From: Edolisoma coerulescens
Taxonomy: Eukaryota > Chordata > Aves > Passeriformes > Campephagidae
Assembly (NCBI GenBank): GCA_013397115.1
Contig: VWZW01007725.1
Location: 682,245-746,244 of the forward strand
DNA: 64,000 bases
Reading direction: 5' to 3'
The stretch's first letter is position 1, and each line of letters opens with the position of its first letter. Made by a program: the position numbers and the translations under genes. This document shows positions 12,181 through 25,000 of the stretch, piece by piece. Below the pieces are notes generated by a model, which saw nothing but the letters and a program-made list of their open reading frames with translations, was not told the origin of the DNA and ran no database searches.

Positions 12181-15100
12181 AAGGTGCTCCTGCCCATGGA
12201 GGGGTTGGAACTAGGTTATATTTATGATCCCTTCCAAACCAAACCATTCTTTGGTAATTTTAGAATTAGAAAAATAAGAGTTATTATAAAAATATGAAGT
12301 AATTAGAAGCAAGTTTGGGGGGAGGTGTTAAGTTTTTTATCTTAGTCATATGGTTAAAGAGAACCATAAACTCCTTAAAGTCTGTTTTAAAATAGCCTAA
12401 CAGTAAGAGCTGAGTAGAACAAAGAGCTAGATATTATATGAGTGCTAAAAGCCTATCCTCCTTACCTCTGAATAAAACACAAAAATTAATACTCAGTTGA
12501 AAATCTTTATACATCATTTGTTTAAATAGAACATAAAAACCCCTGAAAATTTTCAGATGTTTACATTTGATTTTGAGACACTGATCACAACTTTCTTTTT
12601 CATTTCCACCACTAGCAAGAAAACAAGATGAAAATACAATGTAAAATATTAAACTCTGTCACTGTAGTTTGTTTGGTTTGCTTTCTTTTCTCATCTTCTA
12701 CCCAACTCAGTGTTGTTTGGTGCTTTGTGAGCATTTTTTAAGACGGAAAAAAACCCAATAAAGTCACAAAACTGGGCTCTGAAAATGCTATAATTCTGCA
12801 CTGAGTTCAAAGAAATAACTGGAAGCCAAGAGAGCTTGCAGCTCAAAAATTATACCAATAGATATTTTATCCTAGAATGGTTAGGAAAGGCAGCTAAGTC
12901 ACAAACTAGCTATACTTTTGGAGTCAAATCTCCAACTATGCATTGCATAACAACCCCCTAGAGAAAAAATATACTAGAAAATAGTGTTTCCCATCCCACT
13001 TTCCACTTTCAAAGCATCCCAGATGCATGAAATCCTTAAACCCCACACCCTACAAGAAAGAATTAATGGAGAAAACCCTTAGCATTTTTGCCTCATGTTT
13101 CTTCTTCATGAGCTGTCATGAAAATATGGAGTGGGGCTAATGCTGAAAATTAAAGGATTCCTGGCAGAGACCACTAAGTCAACAAAAATGCTGCCAGCAA
13201 CGAAACAACAACTGTTTGTAAGTCTCTTGTTTCCTTGAGATTGCTTGGTTTGATGTTTAAGCATCCTTGCTTCTTACTTGCAATAGGGAAATGTTCTTAT
13301 CATCTCCTTTCTGAAAAGAAAAGTCACGAAATCAGTGCTCTGAGACCCCACAGCCTTTCTTTGTGTTCCCTTAAAACGTGGATGTTGACAAGTGCAGCAC
13401 AGAGAGAGGGCAAAGTGACAGCAGGAGAAATCTATGTTGCTAAATCACACTCATGTGCTAAGTTTATTTAATCTTCTCTGTTTAAGGTCTGAGTGCATCT
13501 CTGAAAACATACATGGATGCTTGCAAGCACCAAATACAATCTAGCAAACTATTTAAAACAGGTATGGCCAGCCTTCCAGGTTGCCAGAGCCTCACACAGC
13601 TTCAAGCATTTACCCACACCACTTAAAGAGTAACCACAGAAACAGAGATCATTCAACAGAAAATGGATGACATGAGCTCTCATGAATCACACCTTGGTAA
13701 CACAAGTGATTTCACCATGGGAGCTGTCACACGGGGTCCTTTCAGACATTCATCATCTACACAAGCCCAACTGTCCAGGCAAGTAGGTATTAACAGACAA
13801 TTCAGGCAGGACTTCCTGCAAAATGCTCAGCAGCTCCATCCATCTCCACCCTTATCAACACCTTTCAGTTCCTCTGCTCCAAAGTTTCTGCTGCTCATGC
13901 ACTGTTTGTTCTGCAGAGGAATCCTGGCAACCCACTCTCCGTGGTGGATTACAAACAAAGCAAACCAAATGTAACTACCTCACTCTTTGCAAGCCTTGTA
14001 AGCCTCTACAAGGCTCACAAGACATTTTACATTGACAGCTAATGCATTACCTTTTCCACAGAGGTCAGTTTCTGTGTTTTCCTCCTAACACATGGCTAAT
14101 AAGAGCATTTAACACCCATCATTCGCTCACTCATAAGCTTTTACCTGCATACTAATTTTTCCTCCACTTTAACACAAGTGACATGAACTTCTACCTTATT
14201 TTTCACCTGCAATTCCACTGGGCATTTTCCATCTGCTTACAGTATCCATAATCAATTTAAAACAAACGAACAACAAACACAAACAAAAAAACCCCAGCAC
14301 AAAATCCAGAATACAAAAATTCTTCACTATCTGAGCCAGGGATAGGTCACATGAGAATCACTTTAGAGAAACTGAATTTGTGGTCTAATGTATATATCAT
14401 CACTAAGCCAAGAAAACCACTATCAATAACAGGTTATGTTCAACTGAAGTTTCTTGCCAACAGCTGCATGAAAAACATTAGGGCTACTCTCCCCCTTGTT
14501 TTTCCATTTCTTTCAGTAACCACTGGTCACAGCCACTTCTACAGAACTTGAGCATTCTGCTGGAAACCCACACAGGGGTAATCTGTGAAAATTTCTGGAG
14601 TGCAGCTCGTATTTTGTCAGTGAATTTAAGGAGATCAGTTACACTGCAAGTCACTTGCTGCATACATCTTCCCTAATTGTCTTGAACTGCAGGAGAAATG
14701 GACCATTTCAAATTGATCAAATCCTCAACATTCTCTCTTTGCTATTTCATTCAACCCGAACTTAGCCTCCGGTCACAGTTAAAAAACTGCACTCTTTGAA
14801 AAAATACGTATCAGACAATGGATGATCACTGACAAAATGGATGCAACAGTATGAAAGAATTATTCACCTGCTAATTGGGTGGTTAAACATAACTACTTCC
14901 ATAATAAAACACCACCAAGACGTAAGTGCAAATAAGGAAATTAATTCTGGGTACTCACTTTAGAGAATGATTACAGACTAACTGCCTACAGTGAAAGGAA
15001 TTGTAGGAAGGAATGTCATAAAATTCAAGTCATGCAAAACTCTGCTTTATGCAAATTATGATCCTAAATTCCTACAGAGTACATTTATTTGGCTTCATCA

Positions 15101-15890
15101 TTATCACTTGTAAAAGTCATGCTACATTTTAAACTTACTCAGTGCAAACCAGGTTTAAACCTTCTTAATGCCCCGTAGGTAGTGTTCATGCAAGAAAACT
15201 GTCAGGATCATATTTATTCCAGTAAAAGAAGGACCAATGTAGCTTAATAGGACAGAAAAGCTAATCAATACATTAACATCATGAGTATCAAGGTGCAGAA
15301 ATTAAAAGATTTGTTTAAGGTAGGAAACAAACATCTTCACAGTGAAACTACCTTTTGTGAACACCAGGTAAACTTTGGTTCAAAGCAGATCCATTTCCAT
15401 TGCAGATTAGAACAGCTAATTTTTAAATCTCCTCCAGTCAACCCTTCTGAGAATCACTGCTAGCCTTCAAGTACATCTCTCTGAGCAGTTAACTCCAAAA
15501 GGTTTAAAGGATGCTTCTTCAAAAAAGGTTTTACAGAACTTCAAAACAAATTGCATCTGATATTCTTGACTTTTTTTTAAACAAACCAAACTAATCAATT
15601 TACTTAAGTGACAAATTCAATCCCTAATTAGGGAAACACATGGAAAGAACATTGCTGTAAGAAATTTCAACTAGATACAAGAACCCCTGCAAATTTTTGT
15701 TTTGCTGCAGCAAAGTAGGAAGAAAAGATCATGGATGGGAGAAAGTCATTCTTTAGTGTCACATCCTAATGAAAAAGAGGATTTTAGAGTGCATACAGTC
15801 TTGTCATCCAATTGGCTGATTGCTTCCAAAAACAAGACTAGCAGAAATCATCCTATAAAGACTGCTGCAATTAAAGTGCTCTCAAATTGA

Positions 15891-15980
15891 ACACTTCACA
15901 AAAAGCAACCAACCCACAATGAAAACAAAACAATAAAATACACAAAACCCTGCCGCACCACACACAAACACCACCACTCC
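15891..15980. repeat. A/C-rich low-complexity tract
   Basis: Strongly strand-asymmetric run of A and C with (CA)n and (ACC)n pieces. There is no sign that it is the tail of a retrocopy: the flanks match no recognised element. Confidence 0.7.
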
Positions 15981-16787
15981 AGGGCGTAAAATAACCCTTA
16001 ACAAAGCAGTAGATAGAAGATGACTGATGTGCCAGTCACTGATAACACCCGATGAATGCTCATGCCAATATGTCTGAAGCTTTAAGTGGCATCTCTTTGA
16101 TGAAGATACCACAGCATCTGTCCCTCTTCGTAAGGAGCAGTGGGAAGTCATTCACATCACACTTTATGTTTCTCCAGCAGCAAGAAGGGTGGCACTTTTC
16201 AAAGGCATCAAACTAGCACGTGACTAGCAAGTCATAGAAGCCACTTTAAGTAGTCAAAATAAATACCTAAACTGCAACAGCAAATAGATCAAAGAGCATT
16301 AATAAATAGCCAGTTTACAAAATAGGACCATCACCAGCTGCACACTATCAGAAATCTTAGTCCAAGGAAAAAAACCAAAATCAAAATCAACCCCAAACAA
16401 ACCACATTATTTTCACAGTTTGTTATCTTTGGTTAAGTCATGTGATTTTATGTCAGAAACATGTTGGCTTTCTTCATGTGCTCCATATATATTAACAATT
16501 TAAGAAAGCTACGTCTCCTGTGTAGAAAGGATCAAACAAATCTGAAAGCCTGCTTTCTGGAAGATTTTATAAAATCACAAAGGTTGTGGCTGAAATACCA
16601 TTTGCCTCCAAAACGGAATTAACTGTATCTGAAAACTTCATGGTAGACACTCTCTGCTCTTCAAACGAATGAAATCTCAATTATTTCAGAATTTTTTTTC
16701 TGTTGCACTACTGTTCCAATAAGAAAGTTTTTCCCAGTGTTTGACCTGATTTTCCACTGTAAGTAACAGAAGTTTGAAGTCTGTAAA

Positions 16788-16823
16788 CTTGTAAATACAA
16801 GAAAACCTGTAAATACAAGAAAA
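16788..16823 (+). repeat. 18-bp unit repeated twice in tandem
   Basis: CTTGTAAATACAAGAAAA is followed immediately by CCTGTAAATACAAGAAAA, with one mismatch. The first copy contains a perfect CTTGTA-AA-TACAAG inverted repeat. This looks like a small replication-slippage duplication. Confidence 0.85.
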
Positions 16824-17220
16824 AATTTAGTCTCTTTCTTGATACTCTCTTCCTTTCCTGACATTCAAGACAGGAATAAATCCAACACCAGTGAAGGCAA
16901 TATAAGTTTTGTTTTGCATTTCAAAAGAGTCAGAACTTTACCTGCTGTTTTTTCATTAAAACCCACTTGTAATGTTTGATCCTTCTATCCCTTGGGAAAT
17001 ACCAAAAGTGTCATCTTGTCTCTTCATAAAACTTGTTCTTATTTTTAACTTTCCTCTAACTTTACCTACTGTAACACCCTTTTCTGAATACAACATAGCA
17101 GGTCAGTGTCCTGATTCTCACTCTCAGTCAATTGCTCCTTTACAACTGTTGTCAACATCTTGAGTTCCACCTTCCTCTATTTCCTCTATTTCTTTTGATT
17201 GTTTGTGTGAGGGGTTTTTT

Positions 17221-17478
17221 TGGAATTATAAAATAACTTAGGTTGAAAAAGACCTTTAAAATTGAGACCAACTGTTAAACACTACCAAGTCCACCACTAA
17301 ACCATGTCCTTAAGTGACACATCCATGAACCTTTTAAATACTTCCAGGAATGGTGGCTCAACCAGCTCCCTGGACAGCCTGTTCCAGAGCTTGGCAACTT
17401 CGTCAGTGAATAAAATTTTCCTAATATTTAACATAAACCTTTCCTGGCACAAAAATAAAAGAGTTTTCCTGACAACAG
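17221..17478 (-). mobile_element. CR1 LINE 3' end, minus orientation
   Basis: On the minus strand this is the last part of CR1 ORF2 and the 3' UTR. A conceptual frame (17,297-17,482) reads RKILFTDEVAKLWNRLSREL followed by PFLEVFK, which matches the CR1 C-terminus. The 3' terminus lies on the left (17,221), where the plus strand reads GGAATTATAAAATAACTTAGGTTGAAAAAGACC, a diverged form of the family's tail. It is severely 5'-truncated at about 17,478, as is usual for LINE insertions. Confidence 0.93.
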
Positions 17479-18071
17479 GCAATCCACATCAGCACCACTT
17501 GTCACTGTCTAAGATCAGGCAAAGAGCCAATTACAAACCACATTATGTCAGAAATACATACGAAATCACACTGACAGTAAAAGCCCAGCACAGAGAAGGC
17601 TTAAGGTACAAGGTTTCTCCTGCAGACATCCAGTCATTTTGAAAGTAGTTCAAATAACCTTGCAGCTACTATTCACTGTGTGTCCTCCTAAGGGAATTGG
17701 CATAGCATAGCTCGTACTAATTTCACACCTCAGCTTTGTGTGAATCCTCCTCCTAGGGGTTCAGCTATCTGTGATCCAAGGCCTAGTTTTGACACAGCAA
17801 AACTGCGTAACCTTGAATGAAACTTCTAAGGAAACTGCCAGCTTGCAAGAAAGCTGTGCAACAAAACTCAGACTAGAGCCATGACAGACAGGAATGGTAA
17901 ATCTGCCACTAGACATAAGATACTTGAAAGATCCTAGGCTGTCAACAGTTCAAAGACTCAAAAAACAAAAACAAAACCAATCACAAAAAGCTGTGGAAAA
18001 AAAACCCAGCAATACTGAGAAACAGTCCATCCAAGGCACAATAGAAGTGAACTTTCCCAATACTGATGGCT
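17479..18071. other. Gap between two CR1 fragments
   Basis: Nothing recognised except an A-rich tract with AAAAAC repeats at about 17,950-18,008. The two flanking CR1 copies point away from each other, with their truncated 5' ends facing this gap. Confidence 0.7.
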
Positions 18072-18577
18072 GCCAGGATGAGTGTGGCCACACCTGGAGA
18101 TCTGGTTTCCTCAGTAAAAGAACAATATGGCCACACTGGAGAGAGACCAAAGGGCCACAAGGATAATGAAGGGATGGGAGCACCTCACATAAGAGGAAAG
18201 AGAGCTAGGACTGTTCAGCCAAGAGAACAGAAGGCTCAGGGGAGAAATTACTAACATAAACAAATACTTGAAGAGAGGGCACACAGAGCATGGAGCTGGC
18301 CTCTTTCCAGTCATGCGCAGTGACTGGACCAGATGTGATGGGCACAACCTGAAACACAGTGGTTCCTTCTGAAGATCAGAAAGCACTTTTTGCACTGTGA
18401 GTGTGATCAAGCACAAGTTGCCCAGGGAAGTTGCACTTTCCCTCACTGGAGAAATTCAGAAACCACCTAGACACAGTTCTGGGTGACTGGCTCCAAGTGG
18501 CTGTGCTTGAAAAGGAGAACCGGACCAAATGATTTCCAGAGGTGCCTCCCAACCTTGGCTATCCTGTGAGGCTGTGA
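18072..18577 (+). mobile_element. CR1 LINE 3' end, plus orientation
   Basis: The sequence follows the CR1 3' region. CACACTGGAGAGAGACC, then AAGGGCCACAAGGATAATGAAGGG, GGGAGCACCTC, GTTCAGCCAAGAGAACAGAAGGCTC, TTGCCCAGGGAAGTTG, and the end CTCCCAACCTTGGCTATCCTGTGAGGCTGTGA all correspond to landmarks of the avian consensus. The terminal part retains two degenerate copies of the 8-9 bp tail unit (ATTCTGTGA-like). It is 5'-truncated and riddled with stops and small indels, so it has no coding capacity. Confidence 0.95.
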
Positions 18578-21500
18578 AGCAGGTGTCTTACCTAGAAGTA
18601 GTATGTCAGTGCTTTGCCTGGTTGCCAGTCACCTACCACACTTCTCAGTCAGTGAATACCTGTTTTAAAGTTATACATGACTTGCTTTCATAGTCACTTT
18701 ATGCATAGTAAAGGGTGAACAAAGTGGCCAAGGGAGCATTACAGCTAAATGTGGTAGCTTCTTCCCACAGGGGTGGTTAACAGGAGCTCCATCTAACAGA
18801 ATCCACGCTGCTGACCAAGTTCACCAAATAGTTTGTAAAATTCTACAGATATGAATGCACTGATGAAATCAGAAAGTTCATAATAAGTCCCCACGAACTA
18901 GACATTTTAGCTTTGACCGCAAAAAGTGAAATACCATCTCCCTTACCAGTCCATGGAAAACATTTAAGAATTAATCACCTGAAGAGTACTTTTCCAATTA
19001 ATTTATCCTTGCAATCTATTTTATTTAATGTTGCAGGTTTTATTACATACTGTTTTGAGTTGGTGGGGAAGCATTGCATCAGCTTATTCAGGTATCTCTT
19101 CCTCAAGTCCACAGTTGAACATAATTCATAAATAGGACTATTAAAATTCAACACACACAAAAAATATTTTCTTGTATAATCAGTCACTTTCATATTATTT
19201 GCACTTAAAATAATTACAGAAGTGAGACAATATTTAATTCAATACTAAGGGATAATCTCATAAAAGTATTTATTTAAACATTTTCATGCCTTTTTCTGTA
19301 TACTTTATTTTAAATCAGCCATTCATTACAAATCTATGTTCAGAGATGAAGTTTTAGTCTCCTGTTTCTAATTATAATCTGCATCTGACATTTCAAACTG
19401 CAGTTACAACCTTCATCTAACGAACATTTATTCTGCTTCATCTCCCAGTCCTTGATAGAGAGAGATACAAAGTATCTGAGCATGTGAAAAAAAAGTGACT
19501 TTCAAACATAGTTCACCAGTTTCTTCATTTCTGACTACTCTGCAGTCCTAACCCAATTTTTTCTTATGGAAGATAAGATTTTGATGGATAGGAAAAGGAA
19601 GGATTGATACTGTTATTTTTCTTATAAGTTGCACTTCATCTTTTAAGATATAAAATCAAAACTAATAGAAATATTTATTTGGAATCTCTATCAAAGTTAG
19701 CATGACTGCTTATGTCACAAAGAGAAGCAAAATTAAAATTACAGATAGTCAGGCATCACTTAATCTAGATGAAGAGCCAAAAGGACTTTTTCTAAACTCC
19801 GAGAAAATTACATGTGCCTTAAAGGTTTCTGCTTGATCTTTCTTCACTTGACTGTGGCCACCTCCAGCATACACTGTCATCCCCAACATAAAGAGCTGAC
19901 ATTGCATTTTACACATCTGCAAAATCACCAGGAAAAAAAAAAATTAAAATCAAGCTTTAGTACAGAAAACTTTTTTCTGTTTTTTCCATGCAAGTGAAGC
20001 TGAGCCTCAGCCCAGATCTTCAAGGCAAGCTTAAGACTAAAAGCTTTCTGCAAGTTCAAAAAGAACATCCCTAAGCAGTTACAAGCTGCCTGCAATCCCT
20101 CACAGAGGAGTGGACCCTACTTAAAACATTCTGACAGGCAGGCTATTCCAATTTTCTATTTTCCCTTCCCTCACTCTTCTCTTCTCCATCTACGCACTCA
20201 TTCCAAACAAATAATTTCATAGATTTTTACCGATATTCTTTACTTCCTCCTTTCTTTGATCACTATGCAAAGATGAGCCTGTCTGGCCACATGTCTGGCA
20301 GGATCCCCAAGTCATTTTCTATCTTTTTCAGTGAACTTTAATGATCCCATAAAACCTGCACCATAAATTAAAAGCCAAGTAAAAGCATCTGCTTTTATCG
20401 ATACATGATGTACCAGGGCAACACTTGCACCAGGAGTACACAGATGATGCGCACCTCCATCAACTCACAAATGCAATGGTAACAGCAGCAGCGGCAATTA
20501 GTGTAAAACCAAATAAGAAACAGCCATCTACATTACTTAGCACACTGGTAGCTGCACGTTATTAATTTGTCCACATTTCCAAGGATTTTACTGGCAATGA
20601 CTTCAAAGCGCCAGTCACAGTCCTCACATAACTGCACACATATTATCTTGCTGCAGATATTGTACAAGATATTTTTAATTCAACAAGCCAGTTCTGCATT
20701 TTTCATGACACCCAGTTGATTATTGACAGAGTCCTTCTAGATGGCAACCAGTATTAGCAATCCTAGTCCTTCACATTATGCTGAGCCCCAGTGGCAAGCA
20801 TTACTAAAGACAACAATCTTGCCTGAAGGCTCTAGACAACATAATGCAAAATGAGAAACTTTCTCAAGACAAACAGTCAAAAAAGAGTCAGAAATTAATT
20901 CTGGGACTGCCCCTGTCCAAGCTGCACCCCATAGCCAAATGATTGGCTTTTTCCACCCATAAGAAGGGTACCTTGCCCCTTCCAGATATACAGTGAATGT
21001 CTACCCTGCTGCCTGAAGACTGACAATCCATGTAACACTTAGTGATGAATTCACGGGACGAAATTATAGAACACAGTAGATTAGAAATGCATGGATTAAC
21101 TGCCCAAGCAGTTCCACAGCTCAGTCATCTACACAAAGGAAACTCTTCTTGCTTAGGGCACACCTGCTTTCCATTTGTCCCCTGTTCAACTGAAGGGAAT
21201 CTTACTCCGTACTACTCCAACTCTCTGTAACAGCCACTCACTTCCAGATTTTGCTGAGCCACTTTGCATTCACAAGCAAATAACACTGTAGGTTCTCCCC
21301 CTGTGTCAATCACGCATTTATTGACAATAAATGAGGAATCAAAGTCACATAGCTGGGAATCACTGCTTTAGCCACAAAAGGTTGGTCTAGCCAAGAATCC
21401 TCTTAGTGCCCCATCCTGAGGTGCTTTTTGCACTGCCTTCAGTCAAGCTACCAAAGAAGCTGGCAGACATTTCATTTCCAGCATTGGTGGACTTGGGCTG

Positions 21501-21599
21501 ACAAAGTAGGAAAGATTAGTGGTAACAATAGGGTGGGGGGAGGGCAGCGAGCTAAGTTAGGAATCTCCTTCTGCTCAGACCAGCTCCTGTACATAACCA
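18578..21599. other. AT-rich DNA, no gene recognised
   Basis: Both strands were read without finding a conserved protein, RNA gene or repeat family. The frames here (for example 18,913-19,131 + and 19,812-19,997 +) are short and featureless. Base composition rises towards 21.5 kb as CpG island A is approached. Confidence 0.7.
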
Positions 21600-21690
21600 G
21601 GCGCACAATGAAAGAAAGGGCTTTGCTGTCGCAGGACACCATGAAATGACCCAGGTAAAGCCGGCAATCGCTGCGAACGGGAGGGTGCTC

Positions 21691-21825
21691 AGGATGTGCC
21701 TCACCAGGGGAGCGGAACAAGTGTCTCGGGATGCGCGTCCCGCCCCGCACACCCTCCGGCATCCCGCGGGGAGGATGCACCTCGCCGGGGGAGCGGCCCG
21801 GGATGCGCGTCCCGCCCCGCACNCC
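21691..21825 (+). repeat. GC-rich tandem duplication inside CpG island A
   Basis: Two diverged copies start at AGGATG (21,691 and 21,772). A 24-bp core, from CGGGATGCGCGTCC to CCCGCAC, is identical at 21,727-21,750 and 21,799-21,822 (72 bp apart). The second copy lacks about 9 bp upstream of the core. The core includes the near-palindrome GGGATGCGCGTCCC and a minus-strand GC box. The N at 21,823 falls just after the second core, as expected where a sequencer or assembler struggles with repeated GC-rich DNA. Confidence 0.9.
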
Positions 21826-21982
21826 GGACCCCCGGCCCCGCTCCCCGCCCGCGGCCGCAGCGTCACCGCCGCCCGCGGAGGTCGCGGGTAGGTTAATGGA
21901 ACCAAGATCGGGTCGCTACCGGGACTTCCATACTTGGCGCTGGTCCCGCGTATGGAATCAGTTCTGAGGGACTGACACAAAA

Positions 21983-21995
21983 ACGTCATTATTGG
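21983..21995 (-). promoter_or_regulatory. CRE half-site next to an inverted CCAAT box
   Basis: ACGTCA (21,983-21,988; TGACGT on the minus strand) is separated by two bases from ATTGG (21,991-21,995; CCAAT on the minus strand). CREB/ATF and NF-Y sites commonly lie within about 100 bp upstream of start sites in CpG-island promoters. The motif match is visible; occupancy and the promoter direction are inference. Confidence 0.4.
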
Positions 21996-22030
21996 GCAAA
22001 TCCCAGCGTTTTTGCAGGCCACGGGTGGAA

Positions 22031-25000
22031 CTCCCAAGGCAGTTTTCTTAGAAACACCCTTCATATAATCATTTTCTTACGGAAATCAATGGGAATTGGG
22101 TCATTTACTGCATCAATTTTCACTCAGCATCTGAGTGTCAGAGAGAAAGTGAGAAGTATTGGTAAAATTTCCCAGGAAATCTACTGGCAATGTAATGTTT
22201 CCACTCCTGTCTGTAGCATGTACAATCCCACTCCCGGTTTATTTTTACTGTCCGGATGGTCTCCAAACACCTGCCCTGAAATTCACTCCAAGAGCTGCAC
22301 TCAGCTGCAGCAGACACTATAGGTATAGTATTTCTGCACCCTCAGAGCTGTGATTCAGCAAAGCATTGCAGCTTATTCACCTAAACACTTGGGCATGTGC
22401 TAGTTTTTAAGCATGCACGTAGCTCCCCTTATCTCTGTGTAGCTTTTTTCTAGGCCACAAATGCCGCTTTCAGACCTATCTTCCTCTGAGAATCCAGGCT
22501 GTTTGAGAACATGCACACCACTTGGAAGAAGAATGTGTTCCTGAATCAAAGCTAGATGGCAACTTCACAACTGTGTAGCACTTCCAGCATAAAAGGGCAA
22601 GCAGGAGCAAATTAACACAACTTCATTTGCTTTAAGACAGAAACTACAGTTGGCTGATTATTGGGAGACAACATGAGGGTCTTTAGCAACTCAAATGTGA
22701 ACTTAAACTGAATAAAAACCTCTCTCTACCAACAACTAACACATTGGCACATGCAACTGCACCAGCAAAGGACGCTTCAGTTCCAAGGGCAGACAAAAGC
22801 AGAGCTCCTCAGAGCAGCTACTATGCAGGTTTTGCTGTCAGGCATCTTGCAAAAAGACTAAAAATACTAAGCCGCCCTAAAGTTTCACACTGCAGTTTTT
22901 AAGAGCAAAAACGGACTTAAACTTTTGAGTCACAAATGCTTAAACCCCAAGTTACCATTTTCACATCAGCCTCAGCACAGCTTTTTGTAGGCATGTATCC
23001 TTCATCCTCCAGTTAAAACTTCCTGCTTTCCTAAAGTCACCTTTCCAATGAGATACACTACAGCAGATGATATTAAATTTTAGATTGGATATTTATGCGA
23101 AGTGTTGCTGACTAATGGTTGCACAGGAACCATAATGCTGACCGCTGGCTATCTCACATTCAAATTTCACCACTCTAACCATCCATTAACAGAGTGTTGT
23201 TTTTGCATGGAGTCTAATAGATGATTTTAAAACATTAAAATAATAAACCCAGGAAAAGGGAAGCTATGACAGCGTGATAAAATAGCAATGCCTACCAAAT
23301 ACCTCGTGCATGCAAAGAGATAGAAGGGAATGTAACAGAAAAACACTTTTTAAACTTTGAATGTTGTCAGCCAACCATTGAATGCAATACCTAGAAAGAG
23401 CTGTTCAAACAGTCTATAACAAACAAGGCAGACAAGCCCGACTGAACTGCCAGTCTAGACCTTTTTCCATCTGGCCTCAATGTCTTGCTCTTTCAAACTT
23501 ACCAAGCAATTCAGCGAGGCACTTAATATCTTCACATCCATGACACTTTTTTAGCCCACCTCGTGAAGCCATATCAACAGTTGTGATACATAAGTGATAG
23601 CTGCCATAGAAATGTCTCCTTTAAACCAGCACTGAACACGGAACACCATAATGTGTACCCCGTTAGCTTCTCTGCGTATGGAGAGCTCCAGGCTTTGGCA
23701 TACTGCTAAGAAGATAGTTTTTCTGTCCAAGGTGCAAATATCCAATCTCTTGAGCAGAATTAGTTCACTGTGATCCACCTTACTTCAGTGTTTCAAACTG
23801 GAGTACGTTTAAGCACCCTGTTTCAGAAAAATCTCTGCCCCAAGATTAGGAGATGGACAGTTAAGCATGATAGCTCAGCTACATGCTGGTTACTGAGCTA
23901 CACAAACTGAAAATGCTCTTCACATGCACATTAAGGATCTCCTTTTGAATGTTATTAACAGCTTTCTTGAATACTTTTTATTTCAGTGATACACAATTTG
24001 TTTTCCATCATCCTAGCTCTGGAAAGCTGTTCATCCATGCCTGAGTTTTTTCCATAGACTTATCCTTTAAGATATTAGGTATCCAACCTCCAATGAAGGT
24101 ACCAACACATGTATCTGCAGACACTGATTTTAGATGCAATGGATTCGCACCAGATTGTTTGGGAACACAAGTACTGAATAACAAAGCTAACAGAGTTACG
24201 CCCTGCTTCAGAAACACTCCCTAGTCTTCTAAATGGAAATCCAATTGTCCTAAACGTAGCAAATACACCTGCCCCACTAACGACTATTTTAAGGCTATTT
24301 GAAGCTTTCCAGTAATGAGCATGTGAACTTCACAGACCACAATACAATGCCTTTCTCCTCACTTGAATAGCTAGATCAATTAGACTTTCGCTACCAGAAA
24401 TTTCAAGGAACCAAGAACAAACTTGTGAAGTGCCATCCCAAAGGAGATTTTCTCATCTGAAAGTAGTTACAACCCCAAAGAATAGTGTTGAGTTTTGTTT
24501 GTTCCACCCTCCCCAAGTCTGGTCCTGTGCTGCTGCTACTTGAACGGCAAGAAAGTTTCCATTTTATTTTACCTACTTTCCCCCCTTAAAAAAAAAGGAA
24601 TTTGACATAAACTCTTGCAGTTGCAGCAAGAAGAAAAGTTCCACAGCCAACTGACTGGATTCTGTAAACTGCTTACTGTCAGGTATTTCAGCAGCACAAA
24701 AAAAAACCAGAACAGCAGTAACTGAATAGTCAGCTCACGTGTGGAAATTGCAACCTCCAAGCTATTCTGGGAGCAATGCTCTGTTTTCTGTAACATTTCT
24801 GCATAATCACACCAGAAGGCATGCTCTTTGTTGGAGAGACTATGATTACATGCATGTCTGTACACCTTCTGTTACAGCTGAGTCCCCAGTTCTTAACTAG
24901 AGCTTCCGAGGTTCAACTGCAACACAAGTGAAATAAAACATATCGAGGATGAAAGCAGTTAACCTGGCACTGCCAGCAAAACACATGGAGCATTTCTAAA

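Larger units (their letters stand above)
11075..12254 (+). mobile_element. CR1 LINE, 5'-truncated and internally deleted
   Basis: Remnant of CR1 ORF2 (reverse transcriptase of non-LTR retrotransposons) plus its 3' end. The frame is broken. An opening segment around 11,100-11,250 reads like the region before the RT (SPGPDEMHTRVL). After a shift, about 11,249-11,590 contains KKGRKE, PGKITEQI and RT motif A (YLDFCKAFDTVP). A stop follows at 11,588-11,590. A further frame, 11,636-11,880, holds the PQGSVLG box. The usual F-A-D-D catalytic box reads F-L-G-D (11,753-11,764), so the enzyme is dead. At about 11,880 the sequence jumps to the C-terminal LFSLEKRKL region (to 12,180), omitting a large block normally in between. 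The 3' UTR ends in CCTTCCAAACC...ATTCTTTGG, a degenerate form of the family's terminal repeat. Confidence 0.95.
12255..17220. other. AT-rich DNA, no gene recognised
   Basis: No known family is seen. A/C-rich low-complexity tracts lie at about 14,257-14,300 and 15,891-15,980. A duplicated 18-mer lies at 16,788-16,823. The perfect palindrome CTGAAAATTTTCAG occurs near 12,545. The longest frames (13,663-13,974 + and 15,882-16,151 -) have no recognisable domain, and the second overlaps the A/C-rich tract. Confidence 0.7.
21600..22030. promoter_or_regulatory. CpG island A (candidate promoter)
   Basis: A sharp change from AT-rich flanks to a GC- and CpG-dense core (about 21,655-21,960). It carries GC-box-like CCCGCCCC repeats, GCGGCCGC near 21,850, a CRE half-site and an inverted CCAAT. 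In vertebrates such unmethylated-looking islands usually mark transcription start regions. Direction is undetermined. A good plus-strand donor, CCCAG|GTAAAG, occurs at 21,655 on the island's left edge, but no first exon or gene can be named. The long frames across it (for example 21,552-22,064 -) are expected from stop-codon scarcity in GC-rich DNA. One base, 21,823, is N. Confidence 0.75.

Noticed and set aside
12541..12575. TGTAAACATC on the minus strand, resembling a miR-30 seed
   Set aside because: The rest of the mature sequence does not match and no precursor-length hairpin surrounds it.
21552..22064. 170-codon minus-strand frame across CpG island A
   Set aside because: It passes through an N and a tandem duplication that repeats part of the peptide (GGTRIP). 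It is open because GC-rich DNA has few stops. No domain is visible.
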